A DNA stretch of 64,000 nt from NCBI RefSeq assembly GCF_008831285.2, contig NC_045138.2, positions 15,533,934-15,597,933 on the forward strand, written 5' to 3'. The DNA is from Nymphaea colorata (taxonomy: Eukaryota; Streptophyta; Magnoliopsida; Nymphaeales; Nymphaeaceae). Of the stretch, positions 27,301 to 40,763 are shown piece by piece. A program made the position numbers and the translations under genes. The stretch's first letter is position 1, and each line of letters starts with the position of its first letter. The notes under the pieces are model-generated. The model saw only the letters and a program-made list of their open reading frames with translations. It did not search any database and was not told the origin of the DNA.

Positions 27301-30300
27301 TTACTTGATTTTCTAAAATGAAAATTCACTTATCATTTGTAACTAAAGACTTGCATTCAATTGTTTGCAATATTTCCTTTGTGTTTAATTTTTAGAGAAG
27401 TGCCTTCTTCATTGTTCACAAGGTTCTATTTTCAATGTGTTATTTCCCAAGAGATAGATTTCCCTTGTGCTTTCATGAAAAACCTTCTCCATGCACTTTA
27501 AATAGACAAAGACGGGCATCTATGGACACAAGAATGACTTCAAGCCCACTCAAAATATCATCCTAATAAAAAAAATGGTAACAACTTGTAGAAAATGCCA
27601 AGTATATGTTTTCCAATAAATACAATCAACATTGAGGGAATATGTAGAAACAAGAACAAGATTTTCCAAGAAAAATCATGATCTCCAACCTCTATACTTT
27701 CACATGTTGTGAGTCTTGACCATATTCTTTCCCTGTCAATAGCACGTTGCAGCTGTCTCTGGGCAAGATCAACCCAAAAAGCTATCTCTTTAGTGTCCTT
27801 ATCTAGATTGTCCTGGCAACCTGCTGCTCTAGGACCAAAATGAGCAAGAAACTCTCTGCGCAATCCTATTTTTCTCATAAAGCCATAAGCTTGATCTATA
27901 GGAACAAAATCAATAAGCCTCTCCATAAATCTTCCAGTAACATCTGGTATAAGAGAAAAAAATTGGGGGCAGGAAATCTTTGCTGGTCCAAGCTTTGTAA
28001 TTGCAGCAATACAACTCAGTGCAAGCATTAGGAGAGACACATCGTGAGTCGTATCACAGGATGATACACCTTTTTTGCTTCTGCATCATTGTAGAGCAAT
28101 GAAAGATAAAGAACTCATTAACAACAAAACCTTGATGACCTATATAGTTAAAAACTTAAAATTTTCCAGACACAGTATCAGTTCAGGAATGAAGCATACA
28201 CTTTTGTTGCTTCTGCAAAGCGAGGAGTTGCTTCAAAATAATTAACATAACTTGCCATAACCACTGGGTTTTGCTGTGACCAGAACCATTCACTTGCCAC
28301 TTGGTCCTTCCCAGAAAGTTCTTTTGTAATTACACTCTCCAAAGGAGCAGACTGTCTCAACAAACTGCACACAAATTCTAAGACCAATCAACCAACTGTA
28401 ACTTCTAGTTATTCTAGACTAGGGACAGATAAATGTGCAAAATGTATAACATAAAAGTATAGGCAAAGTGGCAAAAAAATCACACATACTTTACAGAATC
28501 TAGTATTATTCAGAAAAAACTGGCTCACCATACCCATAGTGTCTCTTAGGCTATGTTTGAAAGCCTCAAATCTAAGTTCCAAGGTGATTTGGGAACCATG
28601 CAGATCTAAGATCTGCGCATCTGTGGTCCAAAACATACCCCAACCACAGAGACACAGTTTCTGCATTCACCGTAGATGGGAAAACCGTAGATCAAAAATC
28701 CATTGATTGTTTGAGTTATGGATTGCACAGCAGCACGGATCTCAAATCACATTGGGTCTTATATCCAAGGATATCAAACTCAAACTTAGGGTAACAAGCA
28801 GCTCTAGAATCTGCCTCGCTGAACGAATAAAATGAAGTCACAGGGAATGAAAACAAAGCAATTCTAAAAGCCTAACATTTTCATCCTCCTCTGTTCTCGT
28901 AAGAAAAAGTATGACATATTTAGTTATACATGAGGAAGTATATAGAACAGCACAGATCAGCTCTAGATAATGCATAGGAGGAATTTCCAGTTTGACTCCC
29001 ATATTGCATTTACTGTACACATATATACATATGTGTGATTGTGTGTCTATTTCTATATATGTATATGCCACATAAATATATAATAAATGTGTGTTGCATT
29101 TGAATTTTATAATAATTGACAAATCATTGCATCCACTGCTGCATCCATCTGAAATAGTTGCAAATACATAGATAAGAATGTCAATGTATTTTGTGTTCAA
29201 GAATGTTAACCACTGCGACAGTGGAATTTGAACAACTTATAAGATATTCATGATGGAAACTAAAGAATGTTGTGAGAAGCATGCGAGTCTGGGACACTAC
29301 ATTGACAAAACAAATAAAGTATTTGTAGAGAATTTTTTAAATATCCAGGACATTCAAAAGGATCACATGTCCAACATAGAGCAAGGAATTTGTCACTATG
29401 ATCAGTAATTTCACCTTCAAGAACCAATGGCTTTAATTGGTAATACCATATTACCGGACTAAAAGGTCAGAAAAATAGTAAGTCTCAAGTTCTCAACTCC
29501 AGAAATTTGTTACAGAATAAACAACACGATGTTCAAGGGCTAACCACTTATAATCCGTGCATACCTCCTCTGAACAAACAAGTTAACATCTCTGTCCCTT
29601 CCATCTCCTCGAGACGCAATTTCACATGCTGCTTGCAGCAAAGAATGAACAGCAGCCTGGGAAAACAAGCCATCCAAATAATAAAAGAACCTTCCAGAGA
29701 TTGATATCCAATCTTTTTCTCTCAAAAAGACATTCATTTGGCGGTAGAAAATTAAAGCAACAGTTTATCAATCAGAAGCTTCAAAAAGACATTTCTCATT
29801 GTTGCCAGCCTACAGTTTCCAAACACAACTAACTAGCATCAACAAGAGGCTGAAATGAAATGTAAACTGCATCCTTTCGTTGCCTCGCATTGAAGCTTCA
29901 CATGCATAAATATGACAAGAAGCAGAAACAAAATGACATGAAAAAGTCAAAGCATGATGATCTTGTCATTAGGCTTTGTTCTTTGTTATTCCATCATTCC
30001 CTTTCAATGGGCCTAGGGGCAGGCAATCGGCAGGAATTCCAGTGGACATCCTGGGCCAAGATTTTTGGGAAGAGACAGACAGTGATTGATTTAGCCCAGC
30101 TCCATGTTTTGAGGGCAGACACGGAATGCAATCCATTTGGCAATTCAGTAATTCCCTAAAACCACATTCTCACTCTAAGAATCCAATCAGGAACAACATG
30201 GTTGAAAACCACCTCTCTTAATGTTGATGTACCAGTGAAAAGCCCTAGATACAATTAACGATCACTCTGCAGACAGTTTTTCACTAACAAGGAAAAAAAG

Positions 30301-32877
30301 GTAAAGGGTAACAATAAAATGCCTCATTTCCTCTAGCTTCACATTCTTTGGGGTCAAATGTAAATAACACATAAATATTATCTCTTAACAAGTTTAATGT
30401 TCTGACCTGATATGAAAGACTCTTGATCCATGCATTTTTGTCTACACCAATCCATGCCTTTGAAAACCAAGGAATGGTTGAGACAGGGCTATGTTCCTTA
30501 ATAGCCAACTCAAAAACCCTTGCAGCATCATATATGGACTGAACCAGACCATCGCTAGAATCTTCGCCTTGCAATGATTGATTTAACTTTATCCGCATCT
30601 CTTCCATATCATCTCTGGGGTTTGCAGCAGAGGTTCCACTAACTGCTAAACCATCATCTGAAGGAGCAGATTGGAGCCACACAGGCATCCTTCTAGCCTT
30701 GGTAACACGTGAATATCGTCTACATGGCCCAACCATGCTACCAAAAAAACTCCCTGTATCAAATATAAGTGGCCCATGCTTCAAACAGCATCTCCACCTT
30801 CTTCCGTCCTTATGGTGAAAAGGACCATTCAGATGGAACAGTTCCTTGCAGATAAAATGTAAACCTGTCACCCTTGGTGCCATTTGAGGATTTGAACTAC
30901 TGAAACCAGCAGAATGATGGAAACCAGTTAAAAAAAATGCAGATATCATCCTCATATCTAGAGACATCTAGTGATATACTAAAGTAGTGCAGTTTATGAC
31001 ATCAACATGATCTAATGTTTTAGAACAAGCCTTCACTTTCCATTAAAGATGCACCTCTATTTCTCAACTCTCAAGTTCTATACTTTATTTACAGGACATT
31101 TAGTTGTTTCTTGGAATTTTTTTTACCATGTATTGCTTTAAGATACGAAATAATGATAGCATTATCTCTCTTTACAGTAATAATGACCATGTTAAATTAT
31201 ATCAGCAAAATCTTGTCATTTAAGTTAATCCTGATATCCAATATATACTTTGGGCCAATGGTGAAACTAAGATCATCTAGACTTCACTGCAATCATTGTT
31301 GATGCTAATACCTTTTTACCTTTCCTCCCTGTGAAACATAAGAGATGCATGATCTAACCAATTGTGACAGGAGAAAGTGGTGCTGAACCTGCAATGAGAG
31401 GTTCTTCAAAAAAAAAATTTTTTTGTTTCTTTTAACATTTGAATATTTTATTTTGATTTTTTATCAATTTTTTTTAAGAACACTAGTAGAAAGATCATAA
31501 ATTCATAATGTTCTTTATTATTTCTACATAGTTTTCTATTTTCTGAATTCCAGAAATTTTTTTCAACAAAACAAGCTTTCCAATCAACTCATGAAAAAAC
31601 AAAAACAGTATTTATGACTATGTACGAAACTGAAATGAAAATTTTCTACCTGGAAAGATGGAAGATCAAGACCAGGGACCTGGTATTGTCCGTTGGTTTA
31701 TATTCCAGAAGGTAAACAGGACAGACGTGAACAGAAAGCCAATCCACAAATGACCCTTACACATGATGTCAGTTGGTTGGGAAGTCCTTCTCATCTACTG
31801 TTTCGCATGACATATATCAATCCTAGTTATCTACGGGCCTGTGACATGTAGAGAACTCTCGCAAATTTGAAATGATATCAAAAGGATTTGTGCTTAAATT
31901 GCGACCCATAACAAAGGAAACTGTGAGTTGACTCGTATTCTGGCTGACACAACCAAAAGTTCCCCACCTAAACTTGCACGCAAACTTGGAACTGTTCAGT
32001 ATCTCACTTAAAAGGCACCCTATCGAGGAAAGGATTTCAAACACACATATCATGTTTATGCTTAAGCTTGATGCTATTCCTTTATATTATTTTGTTACTC
32101 CAATTCCTAGAATGGACCTGTTGTTGTTGTTTTCTATCATCCTGACCGTAATAGTTCCTCCAAGATAATCTTGCTTGCCCAGATAGCGATGAACTCTACT
32201 GGGTGCTAGCAATACTAGTTTTCCTCCCGCCAAAGCATGAGAGGGTTGTGGTTTCATCCAAGACGATATGTGTTGTTCCCTAACTCATCCTGGAAGCCAT
32301 AGGTAATAGATCATTCTTTTTTCCGGCACAGCCGAATATCTTGTGACCATAATGTGGTGGTCTTTACAGGCAATTCCTAGCTAAAACATTAGCAGCCTCT
32401 ATTACTCCTCTCCTCCTCACTCCCGCACACTAATAAGCATCAACCCAACCACAATTAGTGTCCTTCTTCCTTTCCTACATTGCTCACAATACTCTAATCT
32501 TCTTTTCGTATGCACATCGAACACGTACCACATCCATAATTCCAGGAACCGCTTAATCACCGAATGCAGCCATTAATGTATCGGATGGACGTGAAAGAAA
32601 ACTTATACCACCGCCCCTTAAATCGAAATCCTCGTTCGCGCGCGCCTAATTTCACAGGTCAAACTTCAAAAACGAGTAGAACTCATTGCCACAGAGAAGA
32701 AGAGTCTTCGTGTGGAGCGTCGAGAGGAGAATAATCAGTATCTTCCACCACGAGATTCGACAAGAACAATGCATGAGACTATACGAGACTATACCGAAGC
32801 ATCAACTGGCAGAGAAACAGAGAGAGGATGCGTTTATCGAACGCGAACCTGGCTCCGTAGCGCAACTTTAACGCCAT
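18307..32877 (-). CDS. LETM1-like protein, about 18 exons
   Basis: LETM1-family proteins act in organelle inner membranes in ion and volume homeostasis; the function of this plant subgroup is less certain. Coding exons: 32877-32795 (inferred), 30899-30407, 29656-29565, 28364-28200, 28080-27690, 27086-26968, 26856-26784, 26673-26465, 26321-26277, 26147-26057, 25723-25532, 24268-24153, 23954-23867, 22001-21852, 21768-21637, 20155-19985, 18589-18530 and 18444-18307. They join in phase to 935 aa. A coiled-coil-like stretch (ALQSVEEALKRLEELLQELH) lies near 588-651. The LETM1 core at about 813-900 includes WQGTQLLAIDVAAATVLLKR, a hydrophobic IPIGILMLLP and the closing IPSTYAPDRLDLLRQLEKVK. All exons from 30407 down are firm. 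The first exon is a guess (ATG at 32877, donor after 32795). Otherwise translation could begin at the ATG at 30967, which has an in-frame stop just before it, giving 930 aa. Confidence 0.88.
22515..22788. mobile_element. Solo LTR (Copia-type) in an intron of the LETM1-like gene
   Basis: A 274-bp segment begins TGTTAGAATAC and ends TATTTCTACA, so it has TG...CA termini with inverted TGTTAGAA/TTCTACA ends. The five bases before it (aaaca, 22510-22514) are repeated exactly after it (22789-22793), the target-site duplication left by integrase. The interior has the usual LTR 3' part: a 'ccgtggtttttcacc' block, 'ttttccacgtaaatc' and a CT/T-rich tail. No internal polyprotein is present, so it is a solo LTR left by recombination. 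It lies between exons 23954-23867 and 22001-21852. The LTR sense direction appears to be plus, opposite to the host gene. Confidence 0.85.
24556..24576. repeat. TA microsatellite in an intron
   Basis: A short TA dinucleotide run inside an intron of the LETM1-like gene. A purine-rich (GA/GGAA) stretch follows at about 24585-24780. Confidence 0.85.
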
Positions 32878-34480
32878 TGGAATTTTCGTTCCCTCGTCTT
32901 CTTCTTGTTTTTGCTTCTTGGTTCTGTCGATTGCTTGAGCACCGAATCCTCAAGGAGGGAGAGCGACGGAGAGAAAAGAAAATGTTTTATCCGGGGTAAC
33001 GGCAAGGAGTGCGTGTGGCGGAAGGCAGAGGGCGGGTTTCTGCTTCTGCGGCGAGAAAATTATCTGCCCGCCCTTCATTGTTGTCTTATATTTCAGCAAC
33101 GCCATCACTTCAGAAAGAAGGCGGACTGTCTAGGGCCACCAAATCTAGCCTGACCCGAAACCTTTCTCCGTCGGTTTCCAGTTTTAGTCATCATTTCAAC
33201 GTCTACTACAGATTTTGCAACTTAAGATGAAATTTTTTTTTTCTATATTACTTTATGAATAAAAGGTCGGATGAGATAGTTACTTTATGAAATTCTTTTC
33301 ATATTTAAATCAATTTATGAATAATCTTAAATTTAAAATTGTGAAATTATGTTGTATTGTACTTCATGGCCTTTGTTCTTGTATGTACTGAACCGAAGCT
33401 GTTCGTGATATCGCCAGACTATTTAGTGAGTGGTCGGATCAATTCGGCTCAGTCTACATCAGATGCTCCTAATTCAAGCCCCCCCCGGTTAGAAAGTTGG
33501 ATCCAAACCAAACCCGACAGACTGAAGGTGGTGGCGACTCGGTTGGATTTGGACATGTAGGAGGGCAATTAGGCCATTGCGGAGACGATAGACGTGGCTG
33601 GGTCGATGCCTCTATCTATGGGCATGGTGGTGTTTATGTGGACGACGTGGAAAGATCTGAGATCACAAATCCGGAAACCACCCGGTGGGTTGGGTTCACC
33701 CTATCTCTTGTTCCCATTCCAACGGCTTCTTTTTTCTTTTTTCTTTTTTCTTTTTTTTTCGTCAAAGTTCGTAAACGAAACACGCTGTTGGTCTTGCATG
33801 TGTCCCCCAAACATTCCTTGAATTTTGGGATTCAGTGTCCACAATGTAATAATTTCTCGTTTTTGTGCTTGACGCTTTGAGATTTTACAAGAAACGGTCC
33901 TACCAATATAATCTTAATGGGCGTGAATCTCGAACGGAAATTTTCTTACCAAATCTGATATCAGATTCCTACCAATTCCATATAATCTGGTAATGAAGTT
34001 GAATTCAATAAAAAACTAATGCACCAAATTCATGAAACACCGTGACATTGTGTTTCACGCATATGTTTCGATCTATTTTCATAACCAAACTGCATGCTCC
34101 TTAAGCGGTTTGATAGCATCAGAGCTGTGACCTGAACTTTCTCAAATCACTATTATCTGCATTGAGACTGGGGAGAAGGATGGCTCTGCAAAAAATGGAG
34201 ACTGGAAAGAAGGATGGCTTCCCCTCGCCTTGGAGAAAGGTATCCTTCTTCGGTGTGGTCCTTTATGATTTCTGCAGATAAAAGATTGCTAATAGAAGAC
34301 AGACTTTGCAGGTTTGGTATCTGTTCTCTGCTTTTTGTACATCTGTAATTACTTCATTTCTGGATAATAAAACTCCAGTTGAGCTGCTGAAGAAAACTTT
34401 GAATTTCACAGTTGCGGGTTTCAGGTTTGCATTACGTTTTAAAATTCACGGATCTGTAGACTGAGAAGGGTGTTAGACAC
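32878..34480. other. Spacer holding the putative LETM1-like promoter
   Basis: About 32880-33200 is richer in G+C than its surroundings and lies directly upstream of the inferred first ATG of the minus-strand LETM1-like gene, so it is the best candidate for its leader and promoter. Open frames on the plus strand here (32686-33230) overlap each other in several frames and show no domain. From 33360 to 33880 there is a mixed stretch with a T-rich run at about 33727-33760. I see no gene. Confidence 0.35.
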
Positions 34481-34494
34481 TAGACAGGAATGTT

Positions 34495-34625
34495 CAGCGA
34501 GAGAGTCGAGCCTGAGCTCAGCCAGCTCGAACTCGGCTCGACTCACATAAAGCTTGGCTCAAGTTCGAACCGAGCTTTATGAGGCAAGCTCGAGCTCGGC
34601 TAGTTTAAGCTTGTCGGTGAATAGT
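34495..34625. repeat. GAGCTCGA-type repeat (hAT-derived fragment)
   Basis: Densely packed degenerate copies of gagctcgagc/agcttggctc on both strands over about 130 bp. Such sequence is typical of the terminal regions of non-autonomous plant hAT elements. No matching end or target duplication could be fixed. Confidence 0.45.
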
Positions 34626-36302
34626 TGGTCTTCTTCAGTTTATGGAGAAAAAAAAAACAGGTGCAAGATTATTCTACCGCGCTTCTATATAAAGAGTACT
34701 GAGGAAAATATTATTGCTCACATCAAAAATTGATTATACACTAATTCATATAACTTAACCTTGAAACCAAAAAATTATTACCTGATTTAGGAGGAGCAGA
34801 GCTGATGTTCATCACCTCATAAGAGGAGGGGAGGGCTTACAACACCAGTGGAAGCACTACTCCTTGGGCTTCCAACACTGCCAAAATGTCTTGGCCTGGG
34901 ATTCAATAAATTTTTAGGGAAGATGTCTGCAAGAAACCTCAACCAAGGGGAGAAAATCTTAGAAACAGAGGCATGTGATGAAGAACAAGAAGGGGAAACG
35001 AACGCCATTTCCTCCAAAGGGGAGAGAGATAGAGAAATGTTAAAGGCTTGAGAATTCTCAACCAGAAAATCGAAGCCCTAGAGAATGATGAGAAGCAGAG
35101 AAAGAAAGATTGGACTTGATGATGGCCCTTTTTTTTTTTTTCTTTAAATATGTTCATTTAGTTAAGTCCAAAATGCCAAGAGTTCAATGCCTGGAGGGCA
35201 CCTCTCTCAGCATAAACTGATAGTAGTCTCCCTAATCCAGTTTGGTATCTTAAATGAAATTTGTTCTCATATGTTAAGTTTAGTTTTTGGGTGCCTTTAT
35301 AATTATACTTATTTGTTCCTGACTTTGTAATATCACAGCTTTAATTGAACCTTCCATAAGTTTATTCTAATATGCAGATCTACCAACTGAAACATTCATT
35401 ATAAGAATGAAACAGTATGTCCTGGTATGAACTTTGAATTTGAATCCATGGCTTTCACATATTAGTGACTCGCATCTCTGTTATATATATATATATACAC
35501 ACACATAATTCACTGAATCTGCAGTCCAACAACACTGATGTAAGGGGGGTGTTTGATGGATTTAATAATGAAAGTTCCAGAAACATAATTTCTCTTCAAA
35601 CTGAAATAGAATAAAAAATTACAGGTTTCAGTTTCTTAATTCTAGAAACAAAATACCTCGTTTATTTAATAATTTCAATTTCTAAAAAATTGAGCATTTT
35701 GATTCTAAAATTCCATGATTCTTGGTATATCGAATGCCCCCTACTTAACTTCAGGGATTCAACAGAATTCAGTTCACATCCAATTGCATAAAATTCAGTT
35801 TTATATTGTGATGTGTAGTAAACACCAGAAGCCCATTAAATTTGAGCTGTTTACATCCCTACGGTCTATATCATATTTAATAAGTTGTCACATATATCTT
35901 CACCTTATTGTTAATAGCTTAATATTATTAGGTCCATTAAGTGGTCGGTGATCCCGTCAATAAAGGCATCATATAAGTATGGATGTTAGTTTAGTCTTGA
36001 TTTTTTGAAGTTGTTTAGCTAATGGAATGGTTACATACCATCTCCAAATTTATTTCAAAAATTATGACAGATTCATAAACCAATAAAACCAATAGAACTT
36101 ATGAGGTGGTCTATGAACCAAATCAAATGGCCCCTATAGTGATGGGAAGACAAATTCAACTTCACTTTCTTTTTTCATTTTTAGATTTTTTTTTAATTTG
36201 AAAAGATTTTAATGTGCATGATTTTATTTATATAGATAAATAATGGGAACCTGCTAAACGATGAACCGGTTACAACAAACAAGGAGGTGTTTGATGAATT
36301 TC

Positions 36303-36321
36303 GATATATATATATATATTG
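36303..36321. repeat. TA microsatellite
   Basis: A short TA run about 290 bp before the recognisable LINE remnant. It may be a hotspot or boundary but shows nothing further. Confidence 0.8.
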
Positions 36322-36589
36322 TAGGGGTGGTTGATGCACATTGGAGGGACTAACTCACAGACTCAGAGAGGAACTCTTTCCCGGTTTGCTTTTACCTGCT
36401 TCCTTACTGTTGCCTTTTTCCTTTCCTTCATTAAATGAACGAGGACATCTTCCCCGCTTCTTCTTCACCAACCCCTTAAAAAACAAAATCATCACAAACA
36501 CACACATCACAAACAAAATCATCACAAACACATGTTCTTGGTGGTGGTGTTTAGCAACTGAGCATTCTCTCATCACCCAATTCATTAGT

Positions 36590-37430
36590 TCCAAATTTGA
36601 CATGTCTTCCCCTAGTGTTTGGAATAGTTCTATCTCACACACCTCCCCCTCTCACTTTTGGTGCGACATGCTTTTTGTCCTTCCTCTTTTCCTCCGCCTT
36701 GCTGACCTCTCATCGTCCGCGTCCCCATCCTGGCCTCTCTCACCTACCCGTGAGTTCACGTTTTCTTCCTGCTACCTGGCCTCCTTCGGTCCTTCTGTCG
36801 CGTCGCTCCCACCCCATTACCTTTGGTATCCTGGCCCCTCTCCTCGTGTCATTGCTTTTGTCTGGCTTCTTCTTACTGGTCATATCAATACTTTTGACCA
36901 CCTCCAGCGCCTTGGCATCAGTTTGACTAACCAGTGTCTTTTCTGTCTTGTCGAGTATCGGGTTTACATTTTTACTTTTTGTTCTTTCTTCTTTAGTGTT
37001 CTTGCTTCTACATGGTCTTCTCTTGTTAGTAGTCTTTCAAACTCACCTTCTATTCGTCTCTTTTTACTCTTTTGTCATTCCCCCCACCTGTCTGTTTCCT
37101 GGGGTCGTGTTTGGAGGTCATGGCTCATTTCAGCTTGGTGGTACATTTGAGAGGAGCGCAACAACAGGGTCTCCAGGAGCACCTTCTCTTCGCCAGATTT
37201 TGTCGCTCGTCTTGTGCAAGGGGATGTCCAATTTGCCATTCGGTTAAAGCGTCGCTGCCCATCTGCGGTTGGGTGACCTTCCTCTTTCACCCCGCCTCTC
37301 TTCTTTTTTCTGGGCACTGTATTTTATATTTTTCTTCTTGTTTCTGTTTTTGCGGTTTGTTTCGGTATCTAGAGGATCTCTTGTCCCCAAATTTTGTTAT
37401 ATATTTTCATTGTATCGGCTCTCTCTCTCT
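36590..37430 (+). pseudogene. Degenerate 3' end of an L1-type LINE (zf-RVT region)
   Basis: One frame contains SPTREFTFSSCY, then SPRVIAFVWLLLTGHINTFD and LGISLTNQCLFC, the zinc-binding region that ends the reverse transcriptase protein of plant LINEs. After frame breaks, a later frame (37151-37276) reads ERNNRV, then STFSSPDFVARLVQGDV and RLKRRC up to a TGA at 37274-37276, the usual tail of the same protein. A stop codon (37148-37150) stands where the family has Trp before ERNNR. The catalytic reverse transcriptase and the endonuclease are absent, so this is a 5'-truncated, frame-broken copy. A CT then TA tract at about 37418-37450 may mark its 3' end. Confidence 0.75.
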
Positions 37431-37450
37431 CTCTTTATATATATAATATA

Positions 37451-38161
<711 letters not shown>

Positions 38162-38394
38162 CACAAAGAAAAGAAATGTCATTATTGGCTCATCAATATC
38201 AACCATTTCTTCGTTATCTTATTTGGGTGAGGAGGCGAGTGCGGATCTAAGTTATTCCGAGTCAACAAACTCTTCAAAGCTCTTGGGGCCTTTGCAGATT
38301 TTTCTAATGCACATTTATGCATACATGAGTTGTCCATTCATATGAAAAATTATGAGACATGCTAGGTAGTCCATTTAGGTGTTTGGTTGGATGT

Positions 38395-38830
38395 GAGTTC
38401 GGTCCGGCCCGTAAGGAATTCGGTCCGGCCCGGCCCGATAAGGAATCGGGCTCGGGCCGGCCGGACACTCGAAACTCAAGCTTGAGCTTGGCCCGATTAT
38501 TAAAACTCAAGACCGAGACCGGCCTATTAAATTAAAAAATATATATTTTAATATAAAACAATATGTAAATGTAATTAATTGTAATAAAATAATTTGTATA
38601 TATTAATAAAATAAATATTTCAAAAATTATCAAGCCCACCTGGGTTTATCGGCCCAACCCTTTTTCTAAGCCCACCTTTTTTTTTTGGGCTTGTGCCTGA
38701 GTCGAGCAGGGTACCCGCCAGCGGCCCAGCCAGGTGCCCAGCCTAAGTTGCACATGACCCTGCTCATGCCCGAACTCATATTGAAAGGACTAGACCTAGC
38801 CTTGCCAGAGCTAGAGCAGCCCCTAAAGAG
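38395..38830. repeat. GC-rich / AT-rich / GC-rich repeat (hAT-type non-autonomous element)
   Basis: Two GC-rich arms (about 38398-38525 and 38630-38830), made of cggcccg/gggcc/gcccga words, flank an AT-rich core of about 100 bp. This sandwich is typical of short non-autonomous hAT-type elements in plants. The outer ends cannot be set exactly and no target duplication was found. Confidence 0.45.
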
Positions 38831-40581
38831 CTAAACCAAACGAGTCTTCAGTTAGATAACTCAGCCTCGCCGCCCAATTGAGTTATTATGATGAATAAAA
38901 TACTTTATTATATTATTTTTAAAAAATTAATCAGTTTATTTAATTATACTTAATCAGAAAATTCTAGTTGAAGTAAAAAAAAAAAAAAAAGACGGATTCG
39001 ACTCGTTAGTTCAGCCTTAAAGTTGGATATATACCCTAAAGATTGAAACAAGTTCATGATAAAACTTGGTTCTTGGTGGCCTTGTGCCCGGACGTTGGTT
39101 CTTATGAGAACAATACATTCTCATAAATGTGTGTTACTGGTACCAAACACGATCTAAATGCGGGTTGCAATTGGAATTGATGATCATTCAAAGACGATGA
39201 CTCTTAGGAGTGATGGATCATCGCGGTCCTTCAATGCAGCAAGGACCATTCATTCAAACGGTGAGATCAAGGACCATTTAGAGCCAATCATGATTTAAAA
39301 ATTGGGGCCATGTTCATTGGAACTGTGCTTCTTTAATTAATTGCTGTTAGACTGAGCACAGGATGTGGGATAATTAAGACATTCAATCCACTGGCATCAT
39401 TTGTCTCGCCTTTGACAAGGGCTATTCAGAGATCACAAGTTCCCTAATGCTTAGAATTATGGTAACATGTCAAACAGGTCAAATGTCCTACAGCAAAAAT
39501 TAACTTCATCGAATATGGCATTTTCGGTCAGGTACACTATAGGCAATAAAAATGGTCCACTTAATCGCCAATCAATGTTGTTGTCTAACTTAAGCTTGTG
39601 AAAAGTGACGTTTGAATTTCAATGTGGCGTCATTAAGCGGACAAAGCAATTATTTTGATTTTTGATGGCACCCAGGTCTGGTGCGGCTGTCCTAGACCTA
39701 AATCCACATACTTTCAACCACTAATTTAATCATAAAGTGGGCTTTGTGGTGCCCCACGAACCTCCCAACTATCTATAACCACAGCTGAGTTTGTTTGACT
39801 GTTTGAATTGTTTCGACCACCGTCGAAGAGGAAGTGCGAATAAGTGGTCTTGACTGCACGTGTTTGTCCTTGAGTCTGGAAATCATGTTTAATTTGTGCA
39901 TAAATATTTTATGGTTCAAATTTGCCATCTCCTGCAACCATTCATTTTTTTCGTGGTTTGATAAACCCATAATTCAAACTCGAATCGGTGGAAGACTGGG
40001 ACCCTGGGTCGGAGAATCGATCACAAATTTTAATAGTACCTTTTTTTCTATAAATAGATGAAAAGGATAAGTCTGTTGATATTATGAGTATTTATATGTA
40101 CTTAATAAAGTTTGTGATATTTCACAAATCAAAAAATAACAAACTTTAGTATTCAACAACACACGATTAAAAAAAAAATCACATGTAATTAGTTAAAGAT
40201 CTCAGCTAACTCGGCGAACCCTGACTGGTGAACTATTAAATGATATTCCTAGCGGACTCGGGCAGCTCGAGACTTGGATCAATGAGTTTGCCAACTATGG
40301 TTTGTAGAGAGAGAGAGAGAGAGAGAGAGATTCTTGATATTTTTAATTAGATATTTCATTTTTTCCATTTTTTAATATTTCTATACAATCACATATACGA
40401 AAAAAGTAAAACAAGATAAAGGTCCATATGAAACATTAATTTGACTCATCTCATGAAAAATTTTTGTTCCTTTCCTGCAACCAATGGCCTGTAAAACATG
40501 TATTTCAGTCTATATGATAATTGATTCTCAAAGTATGAAAATGACTCATATAATAAGTACTAGAGAACGACTTGTGATCAC
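38831..40581. other. Spacer without recognised genes
   Basis: Contains an A-run near 38977-38992 and a GA microsatellite at 40306-40330. No domain-bearing frame is visible on either strand. Confidence 0.4.
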
Positions 40582-40755
40582 CAAGGGCGGAGGGGGGGCA
40601 CCTAGGTCATAGCCCCACTCCAGCAAACTGAAAAAAAAAATACATTGAAAAAATTGAAATGTTTTTAGTTGTTCATTGTTTGAATTCGTGTTCAGTTTTG
40701 TTCCACCCGAATCCTCTTTAGTCGCCCATGAAAAAAATCTTGGCTTCGCTCCTTC
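40582..40755. mobile_element. hAT-like MITE with 8-bp target duplication
   Basis: A 174-bp AT-rich element whose imperfect inverted ends read caagggcggagg and ggcttcgctccttc. It is flanked on both sides by gtgatcac (40574-40581 and 40756-40763), an 8-bp target duplication as expected for hAT transposition. The caveat is that this octamer is itself a palindrome. Size and ends group it with 47294-47476 and 4161-4332. Confidence 0.65.
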
Positions 40756-40763
40756 GTGATCAC

